Assembly: GCF_029989365.1 (NCBI RefSeq)
Contig: NZ_JAPRAQ010000008.1
Coordinates: 186,001-250,000, forward strand
From: Bradyrhizobium sp. Arg816
GTDB taxonomy: Bacteria > Pseudomonadota > Alphaproteobacteria > Rhizobiales > Xanthobacteraceae
Reading direction: 5' to 3'
DNA length: 64,000 nt
The notes under the pieces are model-generated. The model did no database searches, was not told where the DNA came from, and was given only the letters and a program-made list of their open reading frames with translations. Below, one piece after another: positions 26,782-35,769 of this stretch. The stretch's first letter is position 1. Each line of letters starts with the position of its first letter. The translations under genes were made by a program, and so were the position numbers.

Positions 26782-27255
26782 ATGTTGCGTTTCAAGATCC
26801 TGGCCTCGGTTGTTCCCCTGCTGGCGGCCGCGGTGTTCGCCCGCGGCGAGATCGGATCGGTCTCGCATCCCTGCATCGCGCTGGGCGATACTTCAGTCGA
26901 GCTGACATCCCTGTTCTGGACGGCCGGCGTCCATGTCGCCTTCACCGACGATCTGTCGCGGGCCACGGTGCGGGTTCAGATCACCGACGATCCGGACGCG
27001 GCGGACTTCGCGGTCGTGGACGACGGTCTGAGCTTTGAACCGGACTCCTGCCAGACCAATCCGGCGAACCGCCTTGTCACGATTGCCGCGGAGCCGGTCG
27101 ACGGCGGCCCGGTGATTTATCTCTCCACCGACGGACCGGCCGATTACCGCATCTATGTCCGCTCGAAAACGTTTTCGCAGCGCGAGGCCGCGGCGCTGAT
27201 CGTCGGTGCCAATGGCGGCCACCGCCCGCTCCCGCTCCACGCTGCCTCGCTCTGA
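26782..27255 (+). CDS. Small secreted protein of unknown function
   Basis: A 157-residue protein with a signal peptide (MLRFKILASVVPLLAAAVFARGE). The mature part is acidic, carries two cysteines (SHPCIALG and PDSCQTNP) that may form a disulfide, and has predicted beta strands such as RATVRVQITDDPDAADFAVVDD. I recognise no family. It ends 119 bases before the hybrid kinase gene in the same direction. The even codon use and clear signal peptide support a real gene. Confidence 0.75.
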   Translation: MLRFKILASVVPLLAAAVFARGEIGSVSHPCIALGDTSVELTSLFWTAGVHVAFTDDLSRATVRVQITDDPDAADFAVVDDGLSFEPDSCQTNPANRLVTIAAEPVDGGPVIYLSTDGPADYRIYVRSKTFSQREAAALIVGANGGHRPLPLHAASL

Positions 27256-27374
27256 GGCGTTAACACCTCATCAACCCTGTTTGGAGGCCGAACCGAGGCC
27301 TCAAGCTGTTCGCAAGGTCGGCGAGACATCGTCGCAATTGGCGGCGCGGGGTTTCGGAGCAAGAGTCGGGGTCG

Positions 27375-29609
27375 ATGGCGATGGATCGGACGTTCCGGAT
27401 CAAGGTGCGCATGCGCCGCTTCAGGCGACAGCATCCCCGCATCGCTTTCGCGATCCGCTCCTTCATGATCTTCTCGGCAACGTTCGGCGGCGCCTATGGC
27501 TTCGTTTCCGGCAGCCGCTCCGAGAACTCCGGCTACGACCCCAATACGTTTGCGGTTGGAGCAAGCTTCCTGTTCGCGCTCGCCTGCCTCGGCCTCGCCA
27601 CGCTCAGCATGCGGCTGCGCTTCGTCAACAAGCGGATGCGTAAGCTGGCCGCCCACAACGAGACGCTGATCGACCGCAATTGGGAACTGAAGGAGGCGGA
27701 AGAGCGCGCGCGCAGCCTGTTCGAACAGCAGGGTGACCTGATCGTGCTGCGCGACCACCAGAGCCGCATCACCTTCGCCAACGACGCCTATTGCGCGCTC
27801 GCGGGACAGGCGCGCGGCGCGCTGGTCGGCACGCGTTTCGATTTCGACGTCCTCGAGCAGGGCGACAGCGCCCGCGAAAGCAACGGCACGCGCATTCACG
27901 ACCAGAGGATCACCACCCCGCACGGCGCGCGCTGGATCGCCTGGCGCGAGGGCTATGTCCGTCTCGATGCCGGTCAGCCCGCCGAACTGCAGAGCGTCGG
28001 ACGCGACGTCACCGACCGCACCGAGACCGAGCGTGCGCTGTCGGACGCGCGCGACCAGGCCGATGCCGCCAACCGCGCCAAGTCGCGCTTCCTGGCGATG
28101 GCCTCGCATGAGATCCGCACGCCGCTCAACGGCATCATCGGCATGGGCGGCCTGTTGCTCGACACCACGCTGACGCCGGAGCAGACGACCTATGCCAGGG
28201 CGGTGAAAACCTCGGGCGAAGCCTTGATGGCGCTGATCGAGGAACTGCTCGACTATTCCAAGATCGAGGCCGGCAAGCTCGATCTCGACCAGCGCCCGTT
28301 CGCGCTCTCGACCATGATCGAGGAAATCACCGAGCTGCTCGCGCCGCGCGCGCAGGCAAAGATGCTCGAGATCGCCGCCTATGTCGACGAGCGCCTGCCG
28401 CTCGAGGTCGTCGGCGATGTCGCCCGGTTGCGCCAGGTGCTGCTCAACCTCGCGGGCAACGCCATCAAGTTCACCGCGAGCGGTGGCGTCGCGCTGATCG
28501 TCGAACCCGGCATCTGGCCGAACGAGATCAGTTTTCTGGTGCGCGACACCGGCATCGGCATCGCACCCGAGGCGCGGACGCGCATCTTCCGCGAGTTCGA
28601 GCAGGCCGACGAGCGCGTCGCACGCACCTATGGCGGCACCGGGCTCGGCCTTGCCATCAGCGAACGCATCGTCAAGCGCATGGGCGGCCGCATCACCCTG
28701 GAGAGCGAGCCGGGCAAAGGCTCGACCTTCGAGGTCGCGATCCCGCTTGCACCATCGCAATCCGGCGCGGGACAGACGGCGTTCCCAAGCCCTGATCTCA
28801 CCGGCAAGTCGATCCTCCTGATCGCCGACGGCATCGAGGCCTCGCTGATCGCGCGGCGGCTCGAGCGCTGGGGCGGCCAGACCTGCCTGGTCTCGGATGG
28901 CGCCGTCGCAGAGGCGCTGCTGCCGGAACGCTCATGGCATGCGGTGCTGGTCGATCGTGCGATCGGCGCCGCCATCGCCGACCGTCTCGGCGAGGCCGCG
29001 CGCAAGCATACGGCACAGCGGCTGGTGCTGCTGACGTCGAGCTCGCGCCACGAGAAATTTCCAGCTTCCTTCACCGGCTTTCTGATCAAGCCGGTGCGTG
29101 CGGCTTCGCTCGCGGCACGTCTCGCGCTGACGCCGGAGGTCGCCTCGCCCGAACTGGCGCCCGAGCCGCCGGCTGCCTCCCCCGCCGGCGTCGTCACGCC
29201 AACGGGCCTGTCGATCCTCGTCGCCGAGGACAACGAGATCAACGCGCTGCTGATGCGCTCGCTGCTGACCAAGCTCGGCCACCGCGTCGTCATCGCCGTT
29301 CATGGCGAGGCGGCGCTGGAATCCTGGCTCGCGGCGTCATCCGCCGGCACGCCCTACGATCTCGTGCTGATGGACATCCAGATGCCGCAGCTCGACGGCA
29401 TCGAGGCGACGAAACGCATCCGCACGCATGAGGCCGCCAAAGGCGGCCACCACACGCCGATCCTCGCGCTCACCGCCAATACGCTGGTGGAGGATCGCTA
29501 TGCCTGTTTCGAGGCGGGCATGAACGGGTTTCTGATCAAGCCGCTCGACCGCGACAAGCTGGACGAGGCGTTGGCCGGGCTGGCGGCGGCGCGGCATCTG
29601 GCGGTGTAG
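27375..29609 (+). CDS. Membrane hybrid sensor histidine kinase/response regulator
   Basis: A 744-residue protein. Two membrane segments (about 25-46 and 58-80) leave almost no periplasmic part, so it senses within the membrane or cytoplasm. A PAS domain (112-222) precedes the HisKA box MASHEIRTPLNGIIG with His at 245, then the ATPase motifs NLAGNAIKFT, DTGIGI and GGTGLGLAIS. The first receiver-like domain is degenerate: it keeps Asp in VLVDRAIG and Lys in FLIKPVR but lacks the usual acidic pair. The second receiver is complete (VAEDNEIN, DLVLMDIQMP with Asp near 667, and LIKPL). No output gene adjoins it, and its signal is unknown. Confidence 0.93.
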   Translation: MAMDRTFRIKVRMRRFRRQHPRIAFAIRSFMIFSATFGGAYGFVSGSRSENSGYDPNTFAVGASFLFALACLGLATLSMRLRFVNKRMRKLAAHNETLIDRNWELKEAEERARSLFEQQGDLIVLRDHQSRITFANDAYCALAGQARGALVGTRFDFDVLEQGDSARESNGTRIHDQRITTPHGARWIAWREGYVRLDAGQPAELQSVGRDVTDRTETERALSDARDQADAANRAKSRFLAMASHEIRTPLNGIIGMGGLLLDTTLTPEQTTYARAVKTSGEALMALIEELLDYSKIEAGKLDLDQRPFALSTMIEEITELLAPRAQAKMLEIAAYVDERLPLEVVGDVARLRQVLLNLAGNAIKFTASGGVALIVEPGIWPNEISFLVRDTGIGIAPEARTRIFREFEQADERVARTYGGTGLGLAISERIVKRMGGRITLESEPGKGSTFEVAIPLAPSQSGAGQTAFPSPDLTGKSILLIADGIEASLIARRLERWGGQTCLVSDGAVAEALLPERSWHAVLVDRAIGAAIADRLGEAARKHTAQRLVLLTSSSRHEKFPASFTGFLIKPVRAASLAARLALTPEVASPELAPEPPAASPAGVVTPTGLSILVAEDNEINALLMRSLLTKLGHRVVIAVHGEAALESWLAASSAGTPYDLVLMDIQMPQLDGIEATKRIRTHEAAKGGHHTPILALTANTLVEDRYACFEAGMNGFLIKPLDRDKLDEALAGLAAARHLAV

Positions 29610-29624
29610 CGACGATCGACGCTG

Positions 29625-29719
29625 CCGTAGGGTGGGCAAAGCGCAGCGTGCCCACCATCATGTCCGATAGTGCCGATGGATGGTGGGCACGGCGCTTCGC
29701 GCCTTTGCCCACCCTACGG
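29625..29719. repeat. Dispersed palindrome, family D copy 1 (TAGGGTGGGCAAAG)
   Basis: CCGTAGGGTGGGCAAAGCGC on the left is mirrored by GCGCCTTTGCCCACCCTACGG on the right, with an inner GTGCCCACCATC/GATGGTGGGCAC stem. It fills the convergent gap between the hybrid kinase and coaA. Another copy lies between parA and parB. Confidence 0.87.
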
Positions 29720-29728
29720 CACCGCGGC

Positions 29729-30685
29729 TTACAGCCGTCGCAGCGCGACGCTCGCCACCGTGTGGTCGGCGCCCTTCTTCAGGATCAGCGTCGCACGGGG
29801 GCGGGTCGGCAGGATGTTGTCCTCGAGATTGGCGAGGTTGGTACGTTCCCAGATCGCGATCGCGGTGGCGGTGGCTTCCTCGTCCGACAACAGCGCGTAG
29901 CGGTTGAAGTAGGATTTTGGATTGGTGAACGCGGTGTCACGCAGCGCCAGGAAGCGCTTGATGTACCATTGCCGCAGCGCCGCCTCGTCGGCGTCGATAT
30001 AAACCGAGAAGTCGAAGAAGTCGGAGACGACGGGCACCGCCTTGCCGTCGCGCGGCAGCTTGCCGGTCTGCAGCACGTTGACGCCCTCGACGATCAGGAT
30101 GTCGGGCTGGTCGATCTCGGCCCATTGGTTCGGCACGATGTCGTAGGTCAGATGCGAATAGACCGGCGCGCGCACGTGGCGGCGGCCGGCCTTGATGTCG
30201 GAGAGAAAGCTGAGCAGCAGCGGCAGGTCGTAGCTCTCCGGAAAACCCTTCTTCTGCATGATGCCCTGCCGCTCCAGCACGGCGTTGGGATACAGAAATC
30301 CGTCGGTGGTGATCAGTTCGACCTTCGGACGCGGCGACCAGCGCGCCAGCAGTGCCTGAAGCACGCGGGCCGTGGTCGATTTTCCGACCGCGACCGAACC
30401 GGCGACGCCGATGATGTAGGGCATCTTGCGGTCGCGGATGTTGAGGAACTGGCGCTCCGCGTAATACAGGCGCTGCATCGCATCGACATAGATCGACAGG
30501 AGGCGCGACAGCGGCAGGTAGATGTCCTCGACCTCTTGCAAGTCCAGGCGATCGTGCAGTGAGCGCAGCCGGTCGAACTCGCCGGGCTCCAGCGTCATCG
30601 GCGTGTCGTCGCGCAGTCGCGACCACTGCTCGCGCGTATAGACGCGGTACGGATTATATTGCTGCTCGGGTGCGCGGATATCCAT
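29729..30685 (-). CDS. coaA: Pantothenate kinase (type I, CoaA)
   Basis: A 318-residue P-loop kinase that phosphorylates pantothenate, the first and regulated step of CoA synthesis. The N terminus PEQQYNPYRVYTREQWSRLRDDTPMTLE is typical of type I PanK. Walker A is GVAGSVAVGKSTTARVL, and downstream are LITTDGFLYPN and ILIVEGVNVLQ. It follows hisE after 25 bases on the same strand, a known rhizobial arrangement. Confidence 0.96.
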   Translation of the reverse strand: MDIRAPEQQYNPYRVYTREQWSRLRDDTPMTLEPGEFDRLRSLHDRLDLQEVEDIYLPLSRLLSIYVDAMQRLYYAERQFLNIRDRKMPYIIGVAGSVAVGKSTTARVLQALLARWSPRPKVELITTDGFLYPNAVLERQGIMQKKGFPESYDLPLLLSFLSDIKAGRRHVRAPVYSHLTYDIVPNQWAEIDQPDILIVEGVNVLQTGKLPRDGKAVPVVSDFFDFSVYIDADEAALRQWYIKRFLALRDTAFTNPKSYFNRYALLSDEEATATAIAIWERTNLANLEDNILPTRPRATLILKKGADHTVASVALRRL

Positions 30686-30710
30686 GACGCGACCTTTCCG
30701 TTGGGATCTA

Positions 30711-31031
30711 CTAACCCTTGCGGGACGCCTTTTCTTCCAATCCGGACATATTCGTCCGCTTGTCCAGCGCGGCCTCGACCTCCTCCAGCTTTACGCCGCG
30801 GGCCTTGAGCAGCACAAGGAAGTGATAGAGCAGGTCGGCGCTTTCAGCGATCAGATGCGCGCGATCGTTTTCGACTGCTGCGATTACGGTTTCGACTGCC
30901 TCCTCGCCGAACTTCTTGGCGCAATGCTCGGCGCCCTTGTCCAGGAGCTTGCGGGTATAGGACGCCTCGCCGCCGGCCGCCGCGCGGGCGTCGATGGTGT
31001 CGGCCAGATCGTGGATCGTGAAACGCGACAT
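30711..31031 (-). CDS. hisE: Phosphoribosyl-ATP pyrophosphatase
   Basis: A 106-residue enzyme that removes pyrophosphate from PR-ATP, the second step of histidine synthesis. I chose the ATG at 31031 (MSRFTIHDLADTI); the frame upstream to 31091 is unlike HisE. Family signatures are SYTRKLLDKGAEHCAKKFGEEAVETVIAA and LIAESADLLYHFLVLL, with the acidic metal-binding residues of the all-alpha NTP-PPase fold. It follows hisF by 78 bases. Confidence 0.96.
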   Translation of the reverse strand: MSRFTIHDLADTIDARAAAGGEASYTRKLLDKGAEHCAKKFGEEAVETVIAAVENDRAHLIAESADLLYHFLVLLKARGVKLEEVEAALDKRTNMSGLEEKASRKG

Positions 31032-31109
31032 CGGAATTACTCGAAAACACACAAGGCCACGGAGGCCATTCCCCGCAGGCCTATGTAGCATTTTTATGAA
31101 CGGGAGTCG

Positions 31110-31883
31110 TCAGGCATCGAGGCGCATGGCCAGTCCGCGCCGGGCCATGTGCTCCTTGGCTTCGCGGATGGTGAATTCCCCGAAATGGAAGATCGAGGCG
31201 GCCAGCACAGCCGTGGCGTGGCCGTCGCGGATACCGTCGACGAGATGATCGAGATTGCCGACGCCGCCGGAGGCGATCACGGGAACGGGAACGCTGTCGG
31301 CGATCGCCCGGGTCAGCGGGATGTCGAAGCCCTGCCGGGTGCCGTCGCGATCCATGGAGGTGAGCAGGATTTCACCAGCGCCGAGCGAGACCACTTCCTG
31401 CGCATATTCGATGGCATCGATGCCGGTCGAGTTGCGCCCGCCATGGGTGAAGATCTCCCAGCGGTCGCCGCCCGCACGCTTGACCCGCTTGGCGTCGATC
31501 GCGACCACCACGCACTGCTCGCCGAATTTTTCGGCGGCTTCCTTGACGAACTCGCGCCGCGACACCGCGGCGCTGTTGATCGAGACCTTGTCGGCGCCGG
31601 CGCGCAGGAGCGTCTTGATGTCGTCAACCTTGCGCACGCCGCCACCGACGGTCACGGGCATGAAGCAGGCCTCCGCCGTACGCCGGACCACGTCCAGCAT
31701 GATGCCGCGGTTCTCGTGGGTCGCGGTGATGTCGAGGAAGGTGAGCTCGTCGGCACCGGCGGCGTCATAGGCGATCGCGGCTTCAACGGGATCGCCGGCA
31801 TCGCGCAGGTCGACGAAGTTGACACCCTTGACGACCCGGCCGTCCTTGACGTCGAGGCAGGGGATCACGCGCACCTTGAACAT
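31110..31883 (-). CDS. hisF: Imidazole glycerol phosphate synthase, cyclase subunit
   Basis: A 257-residue (beta/alpha)8 barrel that works with HisH to form IGP and AICAR. The start MFKVRVIPCLDVKDGRVVKGVNF has the catalytic Asp of the PCLDVKDGRVVKG strand. The second catalytic Asp is in ILLTSMDRDGTRQGFD, and the phosphate loops VTVGGGVR and PVIASGGVGNLDH are present. It starts 10 bases after the hisA stop. Confidence 0.97.
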   Translation of the reverse strand: MFKVRVIPCLDVKDGRVVKGVNFVDLRDAGDPVEAAIAYDAAGADELTFLDITATHENRGIMLDVVRRTAEACFMPVTVGGGVRKVDDIKTLLRAGADKVSINSAAVSRREFVKEAAEKFGEQCVVVAIDAKRVKRAGGDRWEIFTHGGRNSTGIDAIEYAQEVVSLGAGEILLTSMDRDGTRQGFDIPLTRAIADSVPVPVIASGGVGNLDHLVDGIRDGHATAVLAASIFHFGEFTIREAKEHMARRGLAMRLDA

Positions 31884-31893
31884 GTGTCAGCTC

Positions 31894-32640
31894 CTAGGCG
31901 GCGCGCGCGTTGCGGATCAAGGTGAGGGCGGCGGTGGGATCGAGCCGGCCGTCGTAAAGCGCGCGGCCGGCGATCGCGCCGGCGAGCTTCTTGGCACGCG
32001 GCGTCAGCATCGCCTTGACGTCCTCGATCGAGGCGAGGCCGCCGGAGGCGATCACGGGAATCGAGATCGCATCTGCCAGCGCGATGGTCGCATCGAGGTT
32101 GAGACCCTTGAGCAGGCCGTCGCGCGCGATGTCGGTGAAGATGATGGCGGCGACGCCGGCATCCTCGAAACGCTTCGCGATCTCCAGCACCGTTACCTGC
32201 GAGGTCTCGGCCCAGCCTTCGACAGCGACCTTGCCGTCACGGGCATCGAGCCCGACCGCGACGCGGCCGGGGAATTTCCTTGCAGCCGCCTTCACCAATT
32301 CAGGGTCGCGCACCGCGGCGGTGCCGATGATGACGCGGGTGATGCCCTTGTCGAGCCAGGCTTCGACGGTCGCGAGATCGCGAATGCCGCCGCCGAGCTG
32401 CACCGGGATCTTGATCGTCTTGAGCATCGCCTCGACCGCTTGCGCATTCACCGGCTTGCCGGCAAAGGCGCCGTCAAGATCGACGACGTGGAGATACTCA
32501 AAACCCTGTTCGACAAAGCTCTGCGCCTGCGCCGCGGGATTGAGGTTGAACACGGTCGCGCGCGCCATGTCGCCTTGCTCGAGGCGCACGCACTGGCCGT
32601 TCTTGAGGTCGATCGCGGGAAAGAGAATCACGGTTTCCAT
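31894..32640 (-). CDS. hisA: ProFAR isomerase
   Basis: A 248-residue barrel that isomerises ProFAR to PRFAR. The ATG at 32640 (METVILFPAIDLKNGQCVRLEQGD) gives the family start with the catalytic Asp in PAIDLKNGQ; the longer open frame upstream is out-of-frame hisH. The second Asp is in IIFTDIARDGLLKG, and the phosphate sites are QLGGGIRD and PVIASGGLAS. Its start overlaps the end of hisH by 13 bases, so the two are translationally coupled. Confidence 0.97.
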   Translation of the reverse strand: METVILFPAIDLKNGQCVRLEQGDMARATVFNLNPAAQAQSFVEQGFEYLHVVDLDGAFAGKPVNAQAVEAMLKTIKIPVQLGGGIRDLATVEAWLDKGITRVIIGTAAVRDPELVKAAARKFPGRVAVGLDARDGKVAVEGWAETSQVTVLEIAKRFEDAGVAAIIFTDIARDGLLKGLNLDATIALADAISIPVIASGGLASIEDVKAMLTPRAKKLAGAIAGRALYDGRLDPTAALTLIRNARAA

Positions 32641-33278
32641 CGCAAAAAGTTCGAGATCAGGGCCAAGCCGAAACGCTGGCTTTTCTCGGGGTGGAATTGG
32701 GTGCCGATGGCGGTGTCCTTCGCGACGATCGCGGTGACCGGTCCGCCGTAATCGGCGCGCGCGAGCACGTCCGCCTCGTTGGCAGCGTTGAGGTGGTAGG
32801 AGTGCACGAAATAGGCGTGCTGCCCCCTGGGGCCGAGCGGCAGCCTGTCCAGCACCGGATGCTCGCGCAGCATGTCGAGCGTGTTCCAGCCCATGTGCGG
32901 GATCTTCAGGCTCTCGTCGCGCGGCGTGATCTTCTCGACGTCGCCGCCGATCCAGTTCAGGCCGTCCGTCGTGACATGTTCCTTGCCGCGGCTCGCCATC
33001 AGCTGCATGCCGACGCAAATACCAAAGAAGGGCCGCGCCTTGACGCGCACCGCTTCGGTGATCGCCTCGACCATGCCGTTGACGGCATCGAGCCCGCGCC
33101 GGCAATCGGCAAAGGCGCCGACACCGGGCAGCACCAGACGGTCGGCGCCGTAGGCCTGATCCGGATCGCTGGTGACGAAGACCTTTTGTGGGATCTCCAG
33201 GCTGCGCGCGGCGCGCTCGAACGCCTTGGCGGCGGAATGCAGATTGCCTGAACCGTAATCGATGATGGCGACGCTCAT
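32628..33278 (-). CDS. hisH: Imidazole glycerol phosphate synthase, glutaminase subunit
   Basis: A 216-residue class I amidotransferase that supplies ammonia to HisF. The ATG at 33278 gives MSVAIIDYGSGNLHSAAKA. The nucleophile elbow is FFGICVGMQLM (Cys), with the His-x-Glu pair near the end in GTQFHPEKSQ. VLPGVGAFADC holds the oxyanion loop. The start codon overlaps the stop of the DUF2628 gene (ATGA), which is an unusual upstream partner. Confidence 0.97.
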   Translation of the reverse strand: MSVAIIDYGSGNLHSAAKAFERAARSLEIPQKVFVTSDPDQAYGADRLVLPGVGAFADCRRGLDAVNGMVEAITEAVRVKARPFFGICVGMQLMASRGKEHVTTDGLNWIGGDVEKITPRDESLKIPHMGWNTLDMLREHPVLDRLPLGPRGQHAYFVHSYHLNAANEADVLARADYGGPVTAIVAKDTAIGTQFHPEKSQRFGLALISNFLRWKP

Positions 33279-33805
33279 CTTGACCCTCCCGGTTCTGGAA
33301 ACAATCCAATGATGCCGCCCGACGGCAGCGGTGGCGGATTTGAGAATTGCTGACCCGGCACGTTGGGGGTTGGCGGCGGGCCGCCGCGATCGACGGCCCA
33401 TTGATCGTTGACGATGCCGCGCTGCTTCAGGCTCCAGCGCTCGAAGAAACGCCGCTCGGCGGTGTCCTCGTCATCCGAGATGACGACGTCGAGCTGGCGC
33501 CACTTGCCGCGCGACAGTGTCCAGCGGCGCAGGCTCGAGGCCTCGAAACCCATCAGCACCGCGACGATCATATTGGCCAGGAAGATCGAGCTGCGGCCAA
33601 CGCCGAGGCTATGCAGCCCTGCATCGAAGGCAGCCAGGAAAATCACCCAGCCGATCAGCGCCAGCCAGAGCCTGTTCCAGAGCAGCCAGAACGGGCCGAA
33701 GATCATCGCCCAGAAATGAAAACCATCGCGCACGAACACGAACTTGTCGGTCGCGCGCAGATCGGCTCCGGCAGGGGAGGGAGCATGAACTGTGTAGACA
33801 GGCAT
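33275..33805 (-). CDS. DUF2628 membrane protein embedded in the histidine operon
   Basis: A 176-residue protein. Two hydrophobic helices stand near residues 30-60 (FHFWAMIFGPFWLLWNRLWLALIGWVIFLAAFD) and 75-92 (IFLANMIVAVLMGFEA), preceded by the DUF2628 N-terminal KFVFVRDGFHFWA. The C-terminal 70 residues are soluble, charged and then Pro/Gly-rich. DUF2628 has no known activity. It overlaps hisH by four bases and follows hisB by 65, so it is co-transcribed with histidine genes although nothing in it suggests histidine metabolism. Confidence 0.88.
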   Translation of the reverse strand: MPVYTVHAPSPAGADLRATDKFVFVRDGFHFWAMIFGPFWLLWNRLWLALIGWVIFLAAFDAGLHSLGVGRSSIFLANMIVAVLMGFEASSLRRWTLSRGKWRQLDVVISDDEDTAERRFFERWSLKQRGIVNDQWAVDRGGPPPTPNVPGQQFSNPPPLPSGGIIGLFPEPGGSR

Positions 33806-33870
33806 GGTGATGCCCCGTTCCTAGGAATTCAGTGATACCGCAAGCGGCGCGTGCCGCCGGCCGAAAGACG

Positions 33871-34464
33871 TCAGCCGCCGAGCGAACCCTTGGTGGACGG
33901 GATTTCGCCCACGGCCTTCGGATCGATCGCGACGGCAGTGCGCAGCGCCCGCGCCAGGCCCTTGAAGCAGGACTCGGCGATATGGTGGCTGTTATCGCCA
34001 TATAGGGTCTCGACGTGGAGAGTCACGCCGGCGTTCATGGCGAAGGCCTGGAACCACTCGCGCACCAGCTCGGTGTCGAATTCACCGATCTTGTCGCGGG
34101 GGAAGTCGGCCTTGAACACCAGGAACGGGCGGCCCGAGATGTCGATGACCACGCGCGACAGCGTCTCGTCCATGGGCATGTGCACGCCGGCATAGCGGGT
34201 GATACCCGCCATGTTGCCGAGCGCCTGCTTGACCGCCTGGCCGAGCGCGATGCCGGTGTCTTCGGTGGTATGGTGATGATCAATGTGCAAATCACCAACC
34301 GCCTTGACCGTGAGGTCGATGCGGGAATGGCGGGCGAGGAGATCGAGCATATGGTCGAAAAAGCCGATGCCGGTCGCGATATTGGCCACGCCGGTGCCAT
34401 CGAGGTTCACGGTGACCTCGATGTCGGTTTCCTTGGTCTTGCGCTTGATCGTCGCGGTGCGCAT
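33871..34464 (-). CDS. hisB: Imidazoleglycerol-phosphate dehydratase
   Basis: A 197-residue single-function HisB, lacking the phosphatase half found in enteric bacteria. The ATG at 34464 starts MRTATIKRKTKETDIEV. The metal-binding motifs are GFFDHMLDLLARH and DLHIDHHHTTEDTGIALG, plus the C-terminal NSHHIAESCFKGLARAL. It begins the leftward histidine block and is divergent from hslV across a repeat-bearing gap. Confidence 0.97.
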   Translation of the reverse strand: MRTATIKRKTKETDIEVTVNLDGTGVANIATGIGFFDHMLDLLARHSRIDLTVKAVGDLHIDHHHTTEDTGIALGQAVKQALGNMAGITRYAGVHMPMDETLSRVVIDISGRPFLVFKADFPRDKIGEFDTELVREWFQAFAMNAGVTLHVETLYGDNSHHIAESCFKGLARALRTAVAIDPKAVGEIPSTKGSLGG

Positions 34465-34466
34465 TG

Positions 34467-34540
34467 AAAAGCGGTTTCCACTTGGTTTTGAGCATGATCT
34501 TGTCGGAAAATCGGTACCCACTTTTCCGGATCATGCTCTT
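34467..34540. repeat. Dispersed rhizobial repeat (GAGCATGATC palindrome)
   Basis: GAGCATGATC at 34490-34499 is mirrored by GATCATGCTC at 34529-34538. Two related direct units, AAGCGGTTTCCACTT and AATCGGTACCCACTT, stand at 34469-34483 and 34509-34523. This repeat type is, to my knowledge, very widespread in Bradyrhizobium and Rhodopseudomonas. It lies between divergent hisB and hslV, close to the hisB start. Confidence 0.75.
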
Positions 34541-34705
34541 GGAGCCGAAAACGGCGGTCTTTTAACAGCCAAATGACGCCTTCGCTACTGCGGGAACGGC
34601 TGGCCGGGCCTCTACTTCTGCCTATGGTGAGCGAAATGGGCCCGGACCGGCCCGTTGTACGGTCGGTCCCGACCGCCTAAATCAGGTCCGACAACGAGGT
34701 ATTTG

Positions 34706-35266
34706 ATGCAGGATTCCCAAAACAGCGCGCCGGGCTGGCACGGCACCACGATTTTGACGGTCCGCAAGGGTGGCAAGGTGGTGGTCGGCGGCGACGGCCA
34801 GGTCTCGATCGGCCAGACCGTGATCAAGTCCAACGCCAAGAAGGTGCGAAAACTCGGCAAGGGCGACGTCATCGGCGGCTTTGCCGGCGCCACGGCCGAC
34901 GCCTTCACGCTCTTTGAACGGCTGGAATCCAAGCTCGAGCAGTATCCGGGGCAGCTAACCCGGGCCGCGGTGGAGCTCGCCAAGGACTGGCGGACCGACC
35001 GCTATCTGCGCCGCCTGGAGGCCATGATGATCGTGGCCGACAAGGACGTCTCCCTGGTGCTGACAGGCACCGGCGACGTGCTGGAGCCCGAAGCCGGCGT
35101 CATGGCGATCGGCTCCGGGGGCAATTACGCCCTGGCCGCCGCGCGGGCCTTGATCGACACCGATAAGGATGCCGAGACCATCGTCCGCCGCTCGCTCGAT
35201 ATCGCCGCCGACATCTGCGTCTATACCAACCGCAATCTGACCATCGAAAGCCTGGCGACCGGCTAG
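34706..35266 (+). CDS. hslV: ATP-dependent protease subunit HslV
   Basis: A 186-residue proteasome-type threonine peptidase from the ATG at 34706. The mature enzyme should begin at Thr14 or Thr15 (HG-TTILTVRKGGKVVVGGDGQ) after removal of a 13-residue propeptide, a little longer than the single Met lost in E. coli. The catalytic Lys in the VVGGDGQVSIG...NAKKVRKL region and the SGGNYALAAARAL helix are present. It forms a double hexamer with HslU, whose gene is 1.2 kb downstream. Confidence 0.97.
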   Translation: MQDSQNSAPGWHGTTILTVRKGGKVVVGGDGQVSIGQTVIKSNAKKVRKLGKGDVIGGFAGATADAFTLFERLESKLEQYPGQLTRAAVELAKDWRTDRYLRRLEAMMIVADKDVSLVLTGTGDVLEPEAGVMAIGSGGNYALAAARALIDTDKDAETIVRRSLDIAADICVYTNRNLTIESLATG

Positions 35267-35283
35267 ACCAGACCGAACAGGAC

Positions 35284-35769
35284 ATGGCGCCCGCCTACAC
35301 CTTCCGCCCGATGAGCACGGCCGATTTGCCGCTGATCCGGCGGTGGCTGGGCGAGGCGCATGTGCGGGAATGGTGGGGCGACCCGGACGCGCAGTTTGCG
35401 CTGGTGAGCGGCGATCTCGATGAGCCCGCGATGGACCAGTTCATCGTGTTGGCTGGCACCCACCCGTTCGGTTATCTTCAATGCTATCGCCTGACAGCCT
35501 GGAATACCGGCTTTGGGCCGCAACCGGAGGGCACCCGTGGGATCGACCAGTTCATCGGCGAAAACGACATGATCGCGCGCGGCCACGGCTCCGCGTTCAT
35601 CCGCCAGTTCGTCGACGGCCAGTTGCGGCAGGGCCTGCCACGCATCGTCACCGATCCCGATCCGCTCAACGCACGCGCCGTGCGCGCCTATGAGAAGGCC
35701 GGCTTCGTCCGTGACCGCATGGTCGAGACGCCGGACGGGACGGCGCTGCTGATGGTGCGCGAGCCGTGA
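35284..35769 (+). CDS. GNAT family N-acetyltransferase
   Basis: A 161-residue protein of the GNAT fold with the layout of AAC(6')-type acetyltransferases: YTFRPMSTADLPLIRRWLGEAHVREWWG at the start, GIDQFIGENDMIARGHGSAFIRQFVD as the acetyl-CoA pyrophosphate loop, and NARAVRAYEKAGFVRDRMVETPDG near the end. It could act on an aminoglycoside-like amine, a siderophore precursor or a protein; the sequence does not say. It lies between hslV (17 bases upstream) and the DUF2585 gene, whose GTG overlaps its stop. Confidence 0.85.
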   Translation: MAPAYTFRPMSTADLPLIRRWLGEAHVREWWGDPDAQFALVSGDLDEPAMDQFIVLAGTHPFGYLQCYRLTAWNTGFGPQPEGTRGIDQFIGENDMIARGHGSAFIRQFVDGQLRQGLPRIVTDPDPLNARAVRAYEKAGFVRDRMVETPDGTALLMVREP

